14,492 bases of DNA from an uncultured Gammaproteobacteria bacterium (GCA_913043075.1 CAJWLI010000013.1:1-14492), one strand, 5' to 3'; shown: positions 1 to 6,598, counted from the stretch's first letter. The notes: generated by a model not told the origin, from the sequence alone. Made by a program: numbers and translations.

Positions 1-1
1 A

Positions 2-151
2 TCTGCAATCGCTGAGGCAGCATGGTCCGCGTATCAAGACAGCGACCCCATTCATTTTTATGTCCCTCCCGAGGTTGCCCACGCAGACAAACTTAAGGGT
101 TCTGACATAAGCGCTGCGCGAGAGGAAATTAAGTCTTTTCTGTTCAGATAG
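2..151 (+). CDS. C-terminal end of a short-chain dehydrogenase/reductase-like protein (partial)
   Basis: An open frame enters from the left edge and stops with TAG, giving 49 residues and no start codon in the window. It reads as an alpha-helical stretch (SAIAEAAWSAYQ) followed by HFYVPPEV and a charged helix ending KSFLFR. This resembles the C-terminal tail of SDR-family oxidoreductases, where a [HR]-x-Y-V-P-x-E type segment follows the last helix. The catalytic and cofactor motifs would lie outside the window, so the family call rests on this tail alone and is tentative. It is convergent with the exported repeat protein, with 49 bases between the stops. A faint decayed match to its last codons may exist near 3601-3630. 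Confidence 0.5.
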   Translation, partial: SAIAEAAWSAYQDSDPIHFYVPPEVAHADKLKGSDISAAREEIKSFLFR

Positions 152-200
152 AAATCCGTAGAAGGGCAAAGCTTGCAAAAGAGGTTATTTTTGTCGAGGC

Positions 201-1652
201 TTACTTCGTCTTGTCGACCGAAGATTCGAAGCACGAAAAATTAAAAAATGTTTCGCTATTCTCGAAGTTTAGATTCAATAATCTCAAATTATCGTCCTGG
301 TCCGCAGTCACCTCCAAGCTAGCTTCATCGAACCAGCTGACTCCAAACATTTTCTCCAGCTGACGATTGCTTATCCAAACTTGCTCTTTGGGCCGAAGCT
401 CTTCGCGCAAAAGTTTTTCCCTTTTTCCCAGCACTGAGCCGTTTTTATCATAAAGTGTTCCTACAACATTATTTATACCAGTGTTGCCTTTATTAATCAG
501 TCTTACGTAGGTAAGGGTGCTCGAATTAAAGCCCTCTATGTTGTGAATGATCTTTGTTTTAACACAATTTGTGTTGCTGATTAGTCCACTCGGACTTTTA
601 AGCCTCGTGAGAAGTTCAAACTGATTCTCTGCCGTTATTTCGAGCATAGCAGGCCCAGCCCACGGTAACGCGTTGTATATTTCCTCGAGCAAAGGAGCCG
701 TTAAAATTGCACGTCCTTTTGGTGGAACTGTTTCAGTTGAAAGCTTGGTGTTTAATTCGCCAAGTCGCGTGCCATCGCTGTTATACAAGGACCCAAAAAA
801 ATTTGTTGGTTCGTTACTGCTGTTAATGATGTGGGCCTCGGTTACATTGATGCTATCCGAATTGGTAAAAAGGTACATTCTTCGCTCTTCTTGATTTTCA
901 AAGCAGGAAAAATTGAAAAAAGTCGATCCATTGACTAAGTTCAAATTTAGAAGTTTTAGGTTAGGTGATTGATGGTTTATCGAAAGGCTGGCAAGGGAAC
1001 CCCAAGTGCTTCCAACTATGGCCCTAAGCTTAGTTGATGATAACCAGATAGCCTGCTTACGCTTTAATTTTTCAACAAACCTCGCATTTCCTTCGCCAAT
1101 CACCAAACCGTCGCTGTCGTGCATAGTCCCGCGAATTTCAACTATCTCCTCGTTTCCGGTGTTGATGAAGCGTATATATGTCAGTGTATTGGAATTAAAC
1201 GGCTCAATATTATACACAACGTCACTTCTCACGCAGTTCGTATTAGATACAAGACCGCTGGGACTAGTCAGTTTTGTCATTAGATCGAAGGTTCCCAGAG
1301 CACTGATCTCTAAGAGCGCGGGACCGATCCAAGGTGGTACAGAGAAAATATCTTCCAAGTCGTCAGCAGAGATTATCAGCCTAGCTTTGCTGGGTGTTGG
1401 GACTGATTCAATTATAACGTCTGTAGCGCCTAACTGGTTGCCCTCTTGATTATAGAGGTTGCCTGTATAGGTCTGAGAGTCGTTTGAAGTGTTAATGATG
1501 TGGATGGAGGTATCGTTAACGCTTTGGGTTGTAGTCACTAGGAACGCCCTTCCTAAGTTAGAGGGCTCTTGTGAAAATGCGGAATAGCTCTCCGCAACCA
1601 TAATAAATAGCGCACAACTTAAACTTGATACGGATAGCTTATTCCGACTCAT
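201..1652 (-). CDS. Exported protein built from four ~110-residue single-Cys repeats, function unknown
   Basis: This 483-residue protein begins with a Sec signal peptide: MSRNK, then a hydrophobic core to about residue 25, with likely cleavage after SAFS. The rest is internal repetition. Residues ~36-251 and ~258-475 are clearly alike, and each half is itself two related quarters. Every quarter opens with a strand plus INTxN/INSSN/INKGN, continues through G-x-[LM]-[YH]-[ND]-x-x-G-x-x-[LI]-G, has a hydrophobic-rich A-[SM/L]-L-E-I type strand, and ends N-x-[ST]-C. The mature chain has exactly four cysteines (140, 250, 363, 474), one per quarter. No membrane anchor, sorting signal or catalytic motif is visible, so a periplasmic or secreted beta-sandwich protein is likely. 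I do not recognise a named family. The ATG is 8 nt downstream of the stop of a decayed SDR reading frame, the same spacing as at the decayed paralogue near 3786. It was therefore once the downstream gene of an SDR operon and is probably now transcribed from the conserved promoter near 1810. Confidence 0.85.
   Translation of the reverse strand: MSRNKLSVSSLSCALFIMVAESYSAFSQEPSNLGRAFLVTTTQSVNDTSIHIINTSNDSQTYTGNLYNQEGNQLGATDVIIESVPTPSKARLIISADDLEDIFSVPPWIGPALLEISALGTFDLMTKLTSPSGLVSNTNCVRSDVVYNIEPFNSNTLTYIRFINTGNEEIVEIRGTMHDSDGLVIGEGNARFVEKLKRKQAIWLSSTKLRAIVGSTWGSLASLSINHQSPNLKLLNLNLVNGSTFFNFSCFENQEERRMYLFTNSDSINVTEAHIINSSNEPTNFFGSLYNSDGTRLGELNTKLSTETVPPKGRAILTAPLLEEIYNALPWAGPAMLEITAENQFELLTRLKSPSGLISNTNCVKTKIIHNIEGFNSSTLTYVRLINKGNTGINNVVGTLYDKNGSVLGKREKLLREELRPKEQVWISNRQLEKMFGVSWFDEASLEVTADQDDNLRLLNLNFENSETFFNFSCFESSVDKTK
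228..1547 (-). repeat. Four tandem protein-level repeat units within the exported protein gene
   Basis: Approximate units are residues 36-141, 142-251, 258-364 and 365-475. Units 1 and 3 end SNTNCV, and units 2 and 4 end FNFSCF. Cysteine spacing is 110, 113 and 111 residues. Units 1/3 and 2/4 are closer to each other than 1/2 or 3/4. This indicates an old duplication of a single unit into a pair, followed by duplication of the pair. The DNA copies have diverged, so this is not a fresh nucleotide repeat. Confidence 0.8.
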
Positions 1653-1660
1653 CTTAGCAA

Positions 1661-1756
1661 TTAAACACCTTTTCCTTCGGATCTCATCCCAAGAGCTGCA
1701 TAGCTATTAAAATTTTGTGGACCTTCTGTTCTCGACATGTCTTCTCTGCGTTCGGT
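1661..1756 (-). pseudogene. Decayed C-terminal tail of an SDR gene (paralogue of 3795-4664)
   Basis: Read on the minus strand, about 31 codons ending in TAA align without gaps to the last 31 residues of the intact SDR at 3795-4664. Shared pieces are TE at the start, RxxGP, then FxSxAxL, and RSEGKxV at the end. At DNA level about 72 of 100 bases match by hand count (1657-1756 against 3791-3890). Similarity fades above about 1765. The rest of the SDR gene and nearly all of the Gfa-like gene are missing, so a deletion joins the SDR tail to the region just upstream of the former Gfa start. The stop codon lies 8 nt before the start of the repeat-protein gene, exactly as at 3787-3794 in the other copy. 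Confidence 0.85.
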
Positions 1757-1808
1757 TGAAGGCCATTCAGCACTCCCTTTATTCTCTTTTTAATTTCGTG
1801 CAACGCAG

Positions 1809-1890
1809 AGTATAAATACAAAAGCCTATTTTTTTCTACTGGCCGGTCTTGTGATGGATGATGGCATTAAAAAGGAAGGAATCTATTGAT
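1809..1890. promoter_or_regulatory. Second copy of the divergent Gfa/EthD promoter block
   Basis: The block starts with GAGTATAAATACAAAAGCC and continues through TTTCTACT, a CCGGT core, and a purine-rich ribosome-binding region before TTGATTAAATTGG. It parallels 5141-5230 closely. AGTATA on the plus strand reads TATACT on the minus strand, a good -10 candidate. TATAAA is a possible plus-strand -10. The plus-strand target is now a pseudogene. The minus-strand promoter would still transcribe through the SDR relic into the repeat-protein gene. Promoter activity is inferred, while the conservation between copies is seen directly. Confidence 0.55.
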
Positions 1891-2112
1891 TAAATTGGTA
1901 ATGTCAGTGAAAAGAAAGCTAGGACTAACAGTTGCCTAATTTCGTGAATATTATTTATTAGCCAAGCATTCGCCTTCCAAGGGGAATAAGGAGTGTTCCC
2001 AGAAACCAAGTGTCTCAAAGAAGAAATTTACATGGCGTTTGGAAATTCTATGACCTAGCCTGGGGTTGCAAAAAGGATTAGATGGGAAGATAAAATACTC
2101 ACTCTAATTTAG
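1886..2112 (+). pseudogene. Decayed EthD-like gene (paralogue of 5220-5573)
   Basis: From a TTG at the position of the intact gene's GTG start, the frame reads I-K-L-V-M-x-x-K-R-K-x-G-L-x-V, matching the intact EthD protein, and then meets TAA at 1937-1939. Nucleotide similarity continues through the FREYY segment and part of the next helix. It then jumps over roughly residues 31-62 (a deletion of about 90 bases) and resumes around 2000. The segment from 2020 reads EEIYMAFGNSMT, stop, PGVAKRIRW. It matches EETYAACGKALS, E, PEVAKEIRE of the intact protein codon for codon. With two in-frame stops, an internal deletion and a lost C-terminus, it cannot make an EthD protein. Confidence 0.88.
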
Positions 2113-2550
2113 ACAAACGAAGCAATCTGCCTTGGAGATTGAGACTAACCCCAAAGATATTAGTAATGTGCAGATTGGATTTCCGAGATTGGTCAAGCTA
2201 CCTGCCACGCCATTTCAGAAATATTAGGATTTGAAGGGAATTTGTCTTTGTCTCGCAAATCACTTTTTCAGAACCAATGCCCTGGGAAAAAAGATTTCTT
2301 TATCCAGTGGGCTCAGAAACTCAGCCCATAGGTGCATAGAGATTGCCGAGCTGTTTTCGTATAAACTAGGGAATAATAGCCTGTGCAGACATCAAGGGAA
2401 AACAAGGATAGCTAATCAGCCATTTTACCTGCCAGATTGTTTAAGCGTTCGACAAATCTTTTCGAGAACCCGAATGAACTTGCCTCAAAAATTGATTGCT
2501 ACGCCTTACATATAAAAATGAATAAAATCTGAGGAGACGAAAAAGTTATT
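2113..2550. other. Gene-poor stretch with possible unidentified coding relic
   Basis: No intact gene is supported here. A plus-strand frame from 2167 to a TAG at 2329-2331 reads protein-like (ISEIGQATCHAISEILGFEG onward). A different frame continues from about 2340 to the TAA at 2513-2515, through FYLPDCLSVRQIFSRTR. The two could be one gene broken by a frameshift, but I do not recognise the product. There is no good start with a ribosome-binding site. The end of the block holds GAGGAG (2531-2536), about 14 nt before the methyltransferase ATG, which is its probable though loosely spaced ribosome-binding site. Confidence 0.3.
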
Positions 2551-3501
2551 ATGTCCAAAAAAGAAAATGAAGCGTATGTAGGACCGCTCCTCAAATCAGA
2601 ATTTGATCTGCTGATTAAGCTAGCAAAAAAAGTTCTTTGGTCAGATCTGGAAACTCGCGAAGCAATTCAACAACACAAACTTAACATTACACCGGTAAAT
2701 TTTTACTCCAACATCCCCTCCGTCGCAGAGGTTCGAGAATCTTTCGAGTATCGTGATACTGAAGAACAAACGGGTAGTTATTTCTCTGAAACGATTTTTT
2801 CTCGAGAAAGAACGCAGAAGTTTTTAAATGAACTTCGGAGCTACGCAAACGAGTTTAACCCACCACTTGAAAAACCCGCCGATAACGACGAAGTCTTTTA
2901 TTGGAACAATTCGTCCTTTAGTTATATGGACGCGATGAGTTACTACTGCATTATTCGTTACTGCAAACCAAAAAGAATCATAGAAATCGGTGCTGGAAAC
3001 TCAACACTCGTTGCAAACCAAGCACTCCAAGTAAATGGGGCGGGTGATCTAGTCCTAATAGAACCCTTCCTTCCCGAATATTTAAGAAATTTAAAATCGA
3101 TTACGAAAACTCACGAAAAGATAGTCCAAGATTTTGAGCTGGAAGAATTAGTTTCTTTGGTTGAAGAAGCGGATATCTTATTCATCGACTCAACCCACAC
3201 CGTAAAAATCGGAAGTGATTGTCTATTCATTTACCTTAAGCTATTACCGGAAATAACAAAAAAGATGCTAGTTCATGCCCATGACGTTTTTCTTCCTTAT
3301 GCTCAGCCTCAATCTAAGATACAAAAACACATATACTGGACTGAGCAATACCTTCTCTACGCGTATTTGTTGGATAATCCTAAGACCCGCGCGCTTACAG
3401 GGAGCAACTTTTGCCACCGCCAATTTCCAGAAATATCTAAAGAACTTATGGGAGGGAAGTATAAAGATGGAGGTGGCTCTTTCTGGTTCGAACTGAACTG
3501 A
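2551..3501 (+). CDS. Class I SAM-dependent methyltransferase (Methyltransf_24-like)
   Basis: A 316-residue soluble protein. Residues 142-152 form the glycine-rich SAM loop (RIIEIGAGNST), and E171 at the end of the second strand is placed to bind the ribose. ADILFIDSTHTVKIGSD (207-223) and VHAHDVFLPY (241-250) match the conserved strand-4/5 region of the Methyltransf_24-type enzymes, in which a D-S-[ST]-H segment precedes an H-x-H-D-[IV]-F-x-P motif. The N-terminal 120 residues are family-specific and have no motif I can name. No signal peptide or membrane segment is seen. The methyl acceptor is unknown. Relatives often sit near sugar or natural-product genes, which is not the case here. The gene stands alone on the plus strand between the two copies of an old duplication. 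Its lack of operon partners means context gives little clue to its job. Confidence 0.8.
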   Translation: MSKKENEAYVGPLLKSEFDLLIKLAKKVLWSDLETREAIQQHKLNITPVNFYSNIPSVAEVRESFEYRDTEEQTGSYFSETIFSRERTQKFLNELRSYANEFNPPLEKPADNDEVFYWNNSSFSYMDAMSYYCIIRYCKPKRIIEIGAGNSTLVANQALQVNGAGDLVLIEPFLPEYLRNLKSITKTHEKIVQDFELEELVSLVEEADILFIDSTHTVKIGSDCLFIYLKLLPEITKKMLVHAHDVFLPYAQPQSKIQKHIYWTEQYLLYAYLLDNPKTRALTGSNFCHRQFPEISKELMGGKYKDGGGSFWFELN

Positions 3502-3661
3502 GGGTTTTGTTCCCGCAGGAATCTTTTCAAGATCCGTTTAGAATTAAGCCGACGGAACCAAAGCGAATTCATTTAGTACAAAACTAACCTTATCGCTTAA
3601 AGCGAGAACCAGTTCCTTTCATTCATCTAGAATCTGGTGAGTAAAACTCCAAACAAGACTT

Positions 3662-3786
3662 AGATTCGAAGAAAAATTAGAGATTTTCGGAGTCACCTAG
3701 ATTGGTGGCATTTATCTTGCGCTGCGTGTAGCCATAACAGATAGCAAACAAATTAAACTTGATAGGAAAGCCTTGTTCCCATTCAT
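3662..3786 (-). pseudogene. Collapsed remnant of a second repeat-protein gene (paralogue of 201-1652)
   Basis: The minus-strand ATG at 3784-3786 opens a 24-codon frame, MNGNKAFLSSLICLLSVMA and so on, that aligns with the signal peptide of the intact gene (M-x-x-N-K-x-x-x-S-S-L-x-C) and then stops at 3712-3714. At 3662-3690, AGATTCGAAG and AAAAATTA followed by TTTTCG match the extreme 3' end of the intact gene (around 220-254). So both ends survive and about 1.3 kb between them is gone. The ATG sits 8 nt from the stop of the intact SDR, as in the other copy. The 5' match is convincing. The 3' match is short but collinear. Confidence 0.75.
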
Positions 3787-3794
3787 GCGAGTAA

Positions 3795-4664
3795 TTAAAC
3801 ATCTTTCCCTTCAGATCTTTTTGCAAGATGAGCAGCGCTGTCAAAAATATGAGGCCCCTTTCTTCTCAACATAGCTTCTGTATGTTCGGTCAAAAGATAG
3901 TCCCAGCCCTGGTGAGGAAAAATATAAAAACGGTCGTTTTCAATCGACTCGAAAACCTGTTCGGCTAGCCGTTCCGGAGATTTTCCAGCCTCTAAAATGC
4001 TGTTCATGCCAAGGCCGAGTCTGTCCGGATTGCTCGAACTCGTTAGCTCTTTAGGTCGATTCCTCTCAGAGTCGCTAATTTTTGTGTTTGTCCAGCCAGG
4101 GCAAATAACCGAGGCGCTTATCTTGGCCTGCGCCCTTTTTAAATCAAGTGCTAAGGTTTCGCTAAGCATTACAACACCCGATTTGCTCACGCCATATGGT
4201 CCAGCACCTGGAATAAAAGCAGCGATTGATGAAGTGTTTACAATGTGCCCCTCCTCGCCGTGCTCTATCATATGAGGCGTAAAGGTTTGAATGCCATACA
4301 GCACTCCCATTAAATTAACCCCCATTACCCAGTCCCAGTCTTGCCTCGGAAGTTCCCAGATTGGCGGCGGGGAGCCACCGTTTACAACGCCAGCATTATT
4401 GAACAGCAGGTGGATCTTCCCGAAACGTGCCCTGGCCTGATCAAAAAGATTCTCAACGGATGTTTTGCTGCTGACATCCGTCCGCACCGCAACCACATTC
4501 ACTTGCCTATCTTCAAAGTGCTTGACCGCTGACGCAAGAGCCTGCTCCTCGATGTCACCAAGGACAATGTTCATTGTTCTTCGGCTACATTGCTCCGCAA
4601 GTGCGAATCCTATGCCGCTTGCTCCCCCGGTTATTACAGCAGTTTTATCAGTAAACTCTTTCAT
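3795..4664 (-). CDS. Classical short-chain dehydrogenase/reductase, probably NAD-dependent
   Basis: A 289-residue Rossmann-fold oxidoreductase. Residues 12-19 are the cofactor loop TGGASGIG. D37 at the end of strand 2 favours NAD over NADP. NNAG is at 89-92, the catalytic Ser is in VNTSSIA (144-146), and Tyr157 and Lys161 lie in PYGVSK. CPGWTNT (188-194) follows strand 6. The C-terminal ~70 residues form an extension beyond the ~250-residue core, rich in aromatics (FYIFPHQGWDYL) and common in SDRs acting on hydrophobic substrates. The start is supported by AAGGT eight bases upstream. It lies 42 nt downstream of the Gfa-like gene on the same strand and is probably co-transcribed with it. A decayed paralogous tail lies at 1661-1756. 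The substrate cannot be inferred. Confidence 0.9.
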   Translation of the reverse strand: MKEFTDKTAVITGGASGIGFALAEQCSRRTMNIVLGDIEEQALASAVKHFEDRQVNVVAVRTDVSSKTSVENLFDQARARFGKIHLLFNNAGVVNGGSPPPIWELPRQDWDWVMGVNLMGVLYGIQTFTPHMIEHGEEGHIVNTSSIAAFIPGAGPYGVSKSGVVMLSETLALDLKRAQAKISASVICPGWTNTKISDSERNRPKELTSSSNPDRLGLGMNSILEAGKSPERLAEQVFESIENDRFYIFPHQGWDYLLTEHTEAMLRRKGPHIFDSAAHLAKRSEGKDV

Positions 4665-4706
4665 AATTTTTACCTTAAAAGTTAACCGAGTTGCAGTAAA
4701 TTGTGC

Positions 4707-5111
4707 TCAACTTTGCTTTTGCAGCTGGGGCATATTCGAATCTATTTCGACCCAATTTTGTTTAGTTGCTGCCCAGACGTGGATGGATGGATTAAAATCT
4801 GAAGTGTCGTCGAGTGTCCCTGTTTTTAAATAGATAACATCTGGTTGCGAGGGCAGCGCGGAGTAGATTGGTGATCCGCAATTCTCGCAAAAATAGCGCT
4901 CCACTGACGCTCCACTATCAGTAGCCTTATCGACGAAGAGTTTTGGCTTTCCAGTTAAACTAAAGTCTGATTTTTTTATCCCCGCTAGCGTAGAAAATGC
5001 AGAGCCAGCTTGTTTCTGACAATTTTTGCAATGGCATACTGCTTCCATTAGCGAACTTTCGGGTATTTGATATGTTATCGCCTCGCATAGACAACTGCCT
5101 GATCTTCCCAT
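4707..5111 (-). CDS. Gfa/CENP-V-like zinc-binding protein
   Basis: A 134-residue protein with the full cysteine set of the glutathione-dependent formaldehyde-activating (Gfa) family. C7 and C9 are in GSCLCEA, C26, C28 and C31 in CHCKNC, and C75 and C78 in CENCG, so both zinc sites are intact. G-x-L followed by D...P..H.W (IHVWAATKQNW near the end) is also typical. Most family members are annotated as aldehyde-activating or glutathione-adduct enzymes, but many have no proven activity, so I infer only a zinc protein that may handle a small electrophile or thiol adduct. I chose the ATG at 5109-5111 over one seven codons earlier. It is preceded by GGAAGAAAG, the protein then starts as the family does (M-x-x-x-G-S-C-x-C), and the upstream ATG has no ribosome-binding site. 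It is first in a minus-strand pair with the SDR and divergent from the EthD-like gene. Confidence 0.87.
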   Translation of the reverse strand: MGRSGSCLCEAITYQIPESSLMEAVCHCKNCQKQAGSAFSTLAGIKKSDFSLTGKPKLFVDKATDSGASVERYFCENCGSPIYSALPSQPDVIYLKTGTLDDTSDFNPSIHVWAATKQNWVEIDSNMPQLQKQS

Positions 5112-5140
5112 AATCTTTCTTCCAATTTGCATACAAGACA

Positions 5141-5212
5141 GAGTATAAATACAAAGCCCCCTTGTTTTCTACTAGACCGGTTTTATGTTGGATTACAAGG
5201 TTAAAGAAGGAG
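5141..5212. promoter_or_regulatory. Divergent promoter region between Gfa-like and EthD-like genes
   Basis: GAGTATAAATACAAA is shared with the duplicate near 1808. On the minus strand AGTATA (5142-5147) reads TATACT, a -10 for the Gfa/SDR operon. On the plus strand TATAAA (5144-5149) could be the -10 for the EthD gene. No strong -35 is seen for either. A CCGGT core (around 5177-5181) is also conserved in both copies and could be part of an operator. AAGGAG at 5207-5212, seven bases before the GTG, is a clear ribosome-binding site that fixes the EthD start. Confidence 0.5.
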
Positions 5213-5219
5213 AAACCCA

Positions 5220-5573
5220 GTGATTAAATTAGTGATGCCAATGAAAAGAAAGCCGGGACTGTCAGTTACCCAATTTCGTGAATACTATGAAAGCACTCAC
5301 CGTGAAATAGGGGAAAAATATTTGAAAGGCTTTGCTTCCAAGTATATTCGACGATTTACTAATGCGAATATCGACCGAGACGGCGAGTTGCGGGAGCCGG
5401 AATATGATGTCTTCTTAGAAATTTGGTACCCCGACGAGGAAACTTACGCAGCATGTGGTAAGGCTCTGAGTGAACCAGAGGTTGCCAAAGAAATAAGGGA
5501 GGACGAAGAAAAGCTGTTTGATATGCGTTTTATGCGCTCGTATCTTGTTGACGAATTTGAATCAGCACTTTGA
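5220..5573 (+). CDS. EthD-domain protein
   Basis: A 117-residue protein of the EthD family, small dimeric alpha/beta-barrel proteins found next to degradative oxidoreductases. The N-terminal strand IKLVMPMKRKPGLS runs into a helix with QFREYYESTH, where the conserved His follows the helix. The strand DVFLEIWYPDEETY and the C-terminal helix EIREDEEKLF complete the ferredoxin-like fold. It has no signal peptide. The start is GTG, chosen because AAGGAG lies seven bases upstream. The promoter region is shared with the Gfa-like/SDR pair on the other strand, and this arrangement was duplicated as a unit, so the three proteins probably act in one process. EthD in ether degradation is needed for the oxygenase system but its chemistry is unclear. 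The role here is not known. Confidence 0.83.
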   Translation: MIKLVMPMKRKPGLSVTQFREYYESTHREIGEKYLKGFASKYIRRFTNANIDRDGELREPEYDVFLEIWYPDEETYAACGKALSEPEVAKEIREDEEKLFDMRFMRSYLVDEFESAL

Positions 5574-5605
5574 AAGATCATTTCCTAGAGTTATTTGTCT
5601 TCAGA

Positions 5606-6598
5606 TTAGTTAAACAGCATTGACCAAAACTTTTCGATATCTTTTGCGTTCATCTCTCTGCTGGTAACCCACTTTACATGCTCTTCTCGTGATGCGGTCT
5701 CTGAGAGCTCAATGCCCCAAAGCGCATCAATTTCATCGGGCAACATGGAGTATCTGATATCAATGATTTTATTCTCGTTCTTTTGATCTATTCCTAAATA
5801 ATTGTTCGAGAACCAATGAAAACGTTTTATATCCTTTCTCTGTTGAGAACCGATCTCCAACCAAGGGAAATGCTTGTCCAAATCTAGTTTTTCCGTCTTG
5901 GAGCCCTCATAAACTCTGGGAGTGATCCCAGCGCGCACAGCGTCAACATAGAAAAAATCGTCTTGCTCGTAGACAATCTTCCACAGCAAAAGATTTCCGA
6001 AACTGGGCTTAGCTTCTAGCCTGGTCGGTTGATGGGCTCTGCTTGATGCGATTTCTTTACCTGCTTCTATCGCTCTGTCTCTTTGGATAAGGCCGACTAT
6101 CAGATACAGGACGACCCAGGTTACCGCAACCCTGGAGAAAAAATTTGTTTTCCGTGCTATCGAGAGGAGCACAAAAGTAAGCAGCGGCAGAGTTAGGAGC
6201 GGATCGATAATAGATATGTTGTTCCATGCAAAACGGGTGTCAGAAAACGGCCATAGCAGCAGAGTTCCATAGGTAGTGCAAGCGTCTAATAAGCCGTGAG
6301 TTGCGTAGCCAAGAAAACAAAATAAGTACACTTCTTTAAAAGTAAGGCCGTGTTTGAAGAGTTTCCAGCAAAAAAGAGAAACGATGAGAGATCCAAACGG
6401 AATAAAGATGAGGGAGTGTGTAAATTGCCTGTGATACTCAAGAAATAATAAAGGGTCCTTTGAAGAGGAGATTAGGACATCCAAGTCTGGTGCGAGGCCA
6501 CCAATACAACCGAGAATTGCGGCAGCCCATACCTTATTCGAGTTGCTTTGTGTTTGGGCAAGAGATGCCCCCAATGCAGACTGGGTTACAGGATCCAT
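5606..6598 (-). CDS. YdjM-type inner-membrane metal-dependent hydrolase
   Basis: A 330-residue protein of the YdjM/DUF457 group. It begins MDPVTQSALGA, a start typical of the family. Motifs that would bind metal are PDLD (37-40), HRQFTH (56-61) and HGLLD (101-105), with WPFSD (116-120) following. At least four hydrophobic segments are visible: around 23-35, 62-77, 90-102 and 130-145, with another at 153-167. The N-terminal half is therefore embedded in the inner membrane. The last ~160 residues are soluble and poorly conserved in appearance. The family is called a hydrolase from its His/Asp motifs and its members are linked to membrane or phospholipid maintenance, without a firm substrate. 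The gene is convergent with the EthD-like gene (32 bases between stops) and divergent from the acyl-CoA dehydrogenase. No strong ribosome-binding site precedes the ATG. Confidence 0.82.
   Translation of the reverse strand: MDPVTQSALGASLAQTQSNSNKVWAAAILGCIGGLAPDLDVLISSSKDPLLFLEYHRQFTHSLIFIPFGSLIVSLFCWKLFKHGLTFKEVYLFCFLGYATHGLLDACTTYGTLLLWPFSDTRFAWNNISIIDPLLTLPLLTFVLLSIARKTNFFSRVAVTWVVLYLIVGLIQRDRAIEAGKEIASSRAHQPTRLEAKPSFGNLLLWKIVYEQDDFFYVDAVRAGITPRVYEGSKTEKLDLDKHFPWLEIGSQQRKDIKRFHWFSNNYLGIDQKNENKIIDIRYSMLPDEIDALWGIELSETASREEHVKWVTSREMNAKDIEKFWSMLFN

Noticed and set aside
673..1449. Plus-strand open frames opposite the repeat-protein gene
   Set aside because: They are antisense shadows. The minus-strand frame has a signal peptide and internal protein repeats, while these have no family motif or ribosome-binding site.
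2231..2515. A 94-codon plus-strand frame starting at TTG
   Set aside because: No ribosome-binding site and no recognisable motif, and its first part competes with a better-looking frame from 2167. At best its second half belongs to a decayed gene.
5112..5132. Seven-codon longer start for the Gfa-like gene
   Set aside because: No ribosome-binding site precedes it, and the extra codons contain the GGAAGAAAG that serves the chosen ATG.
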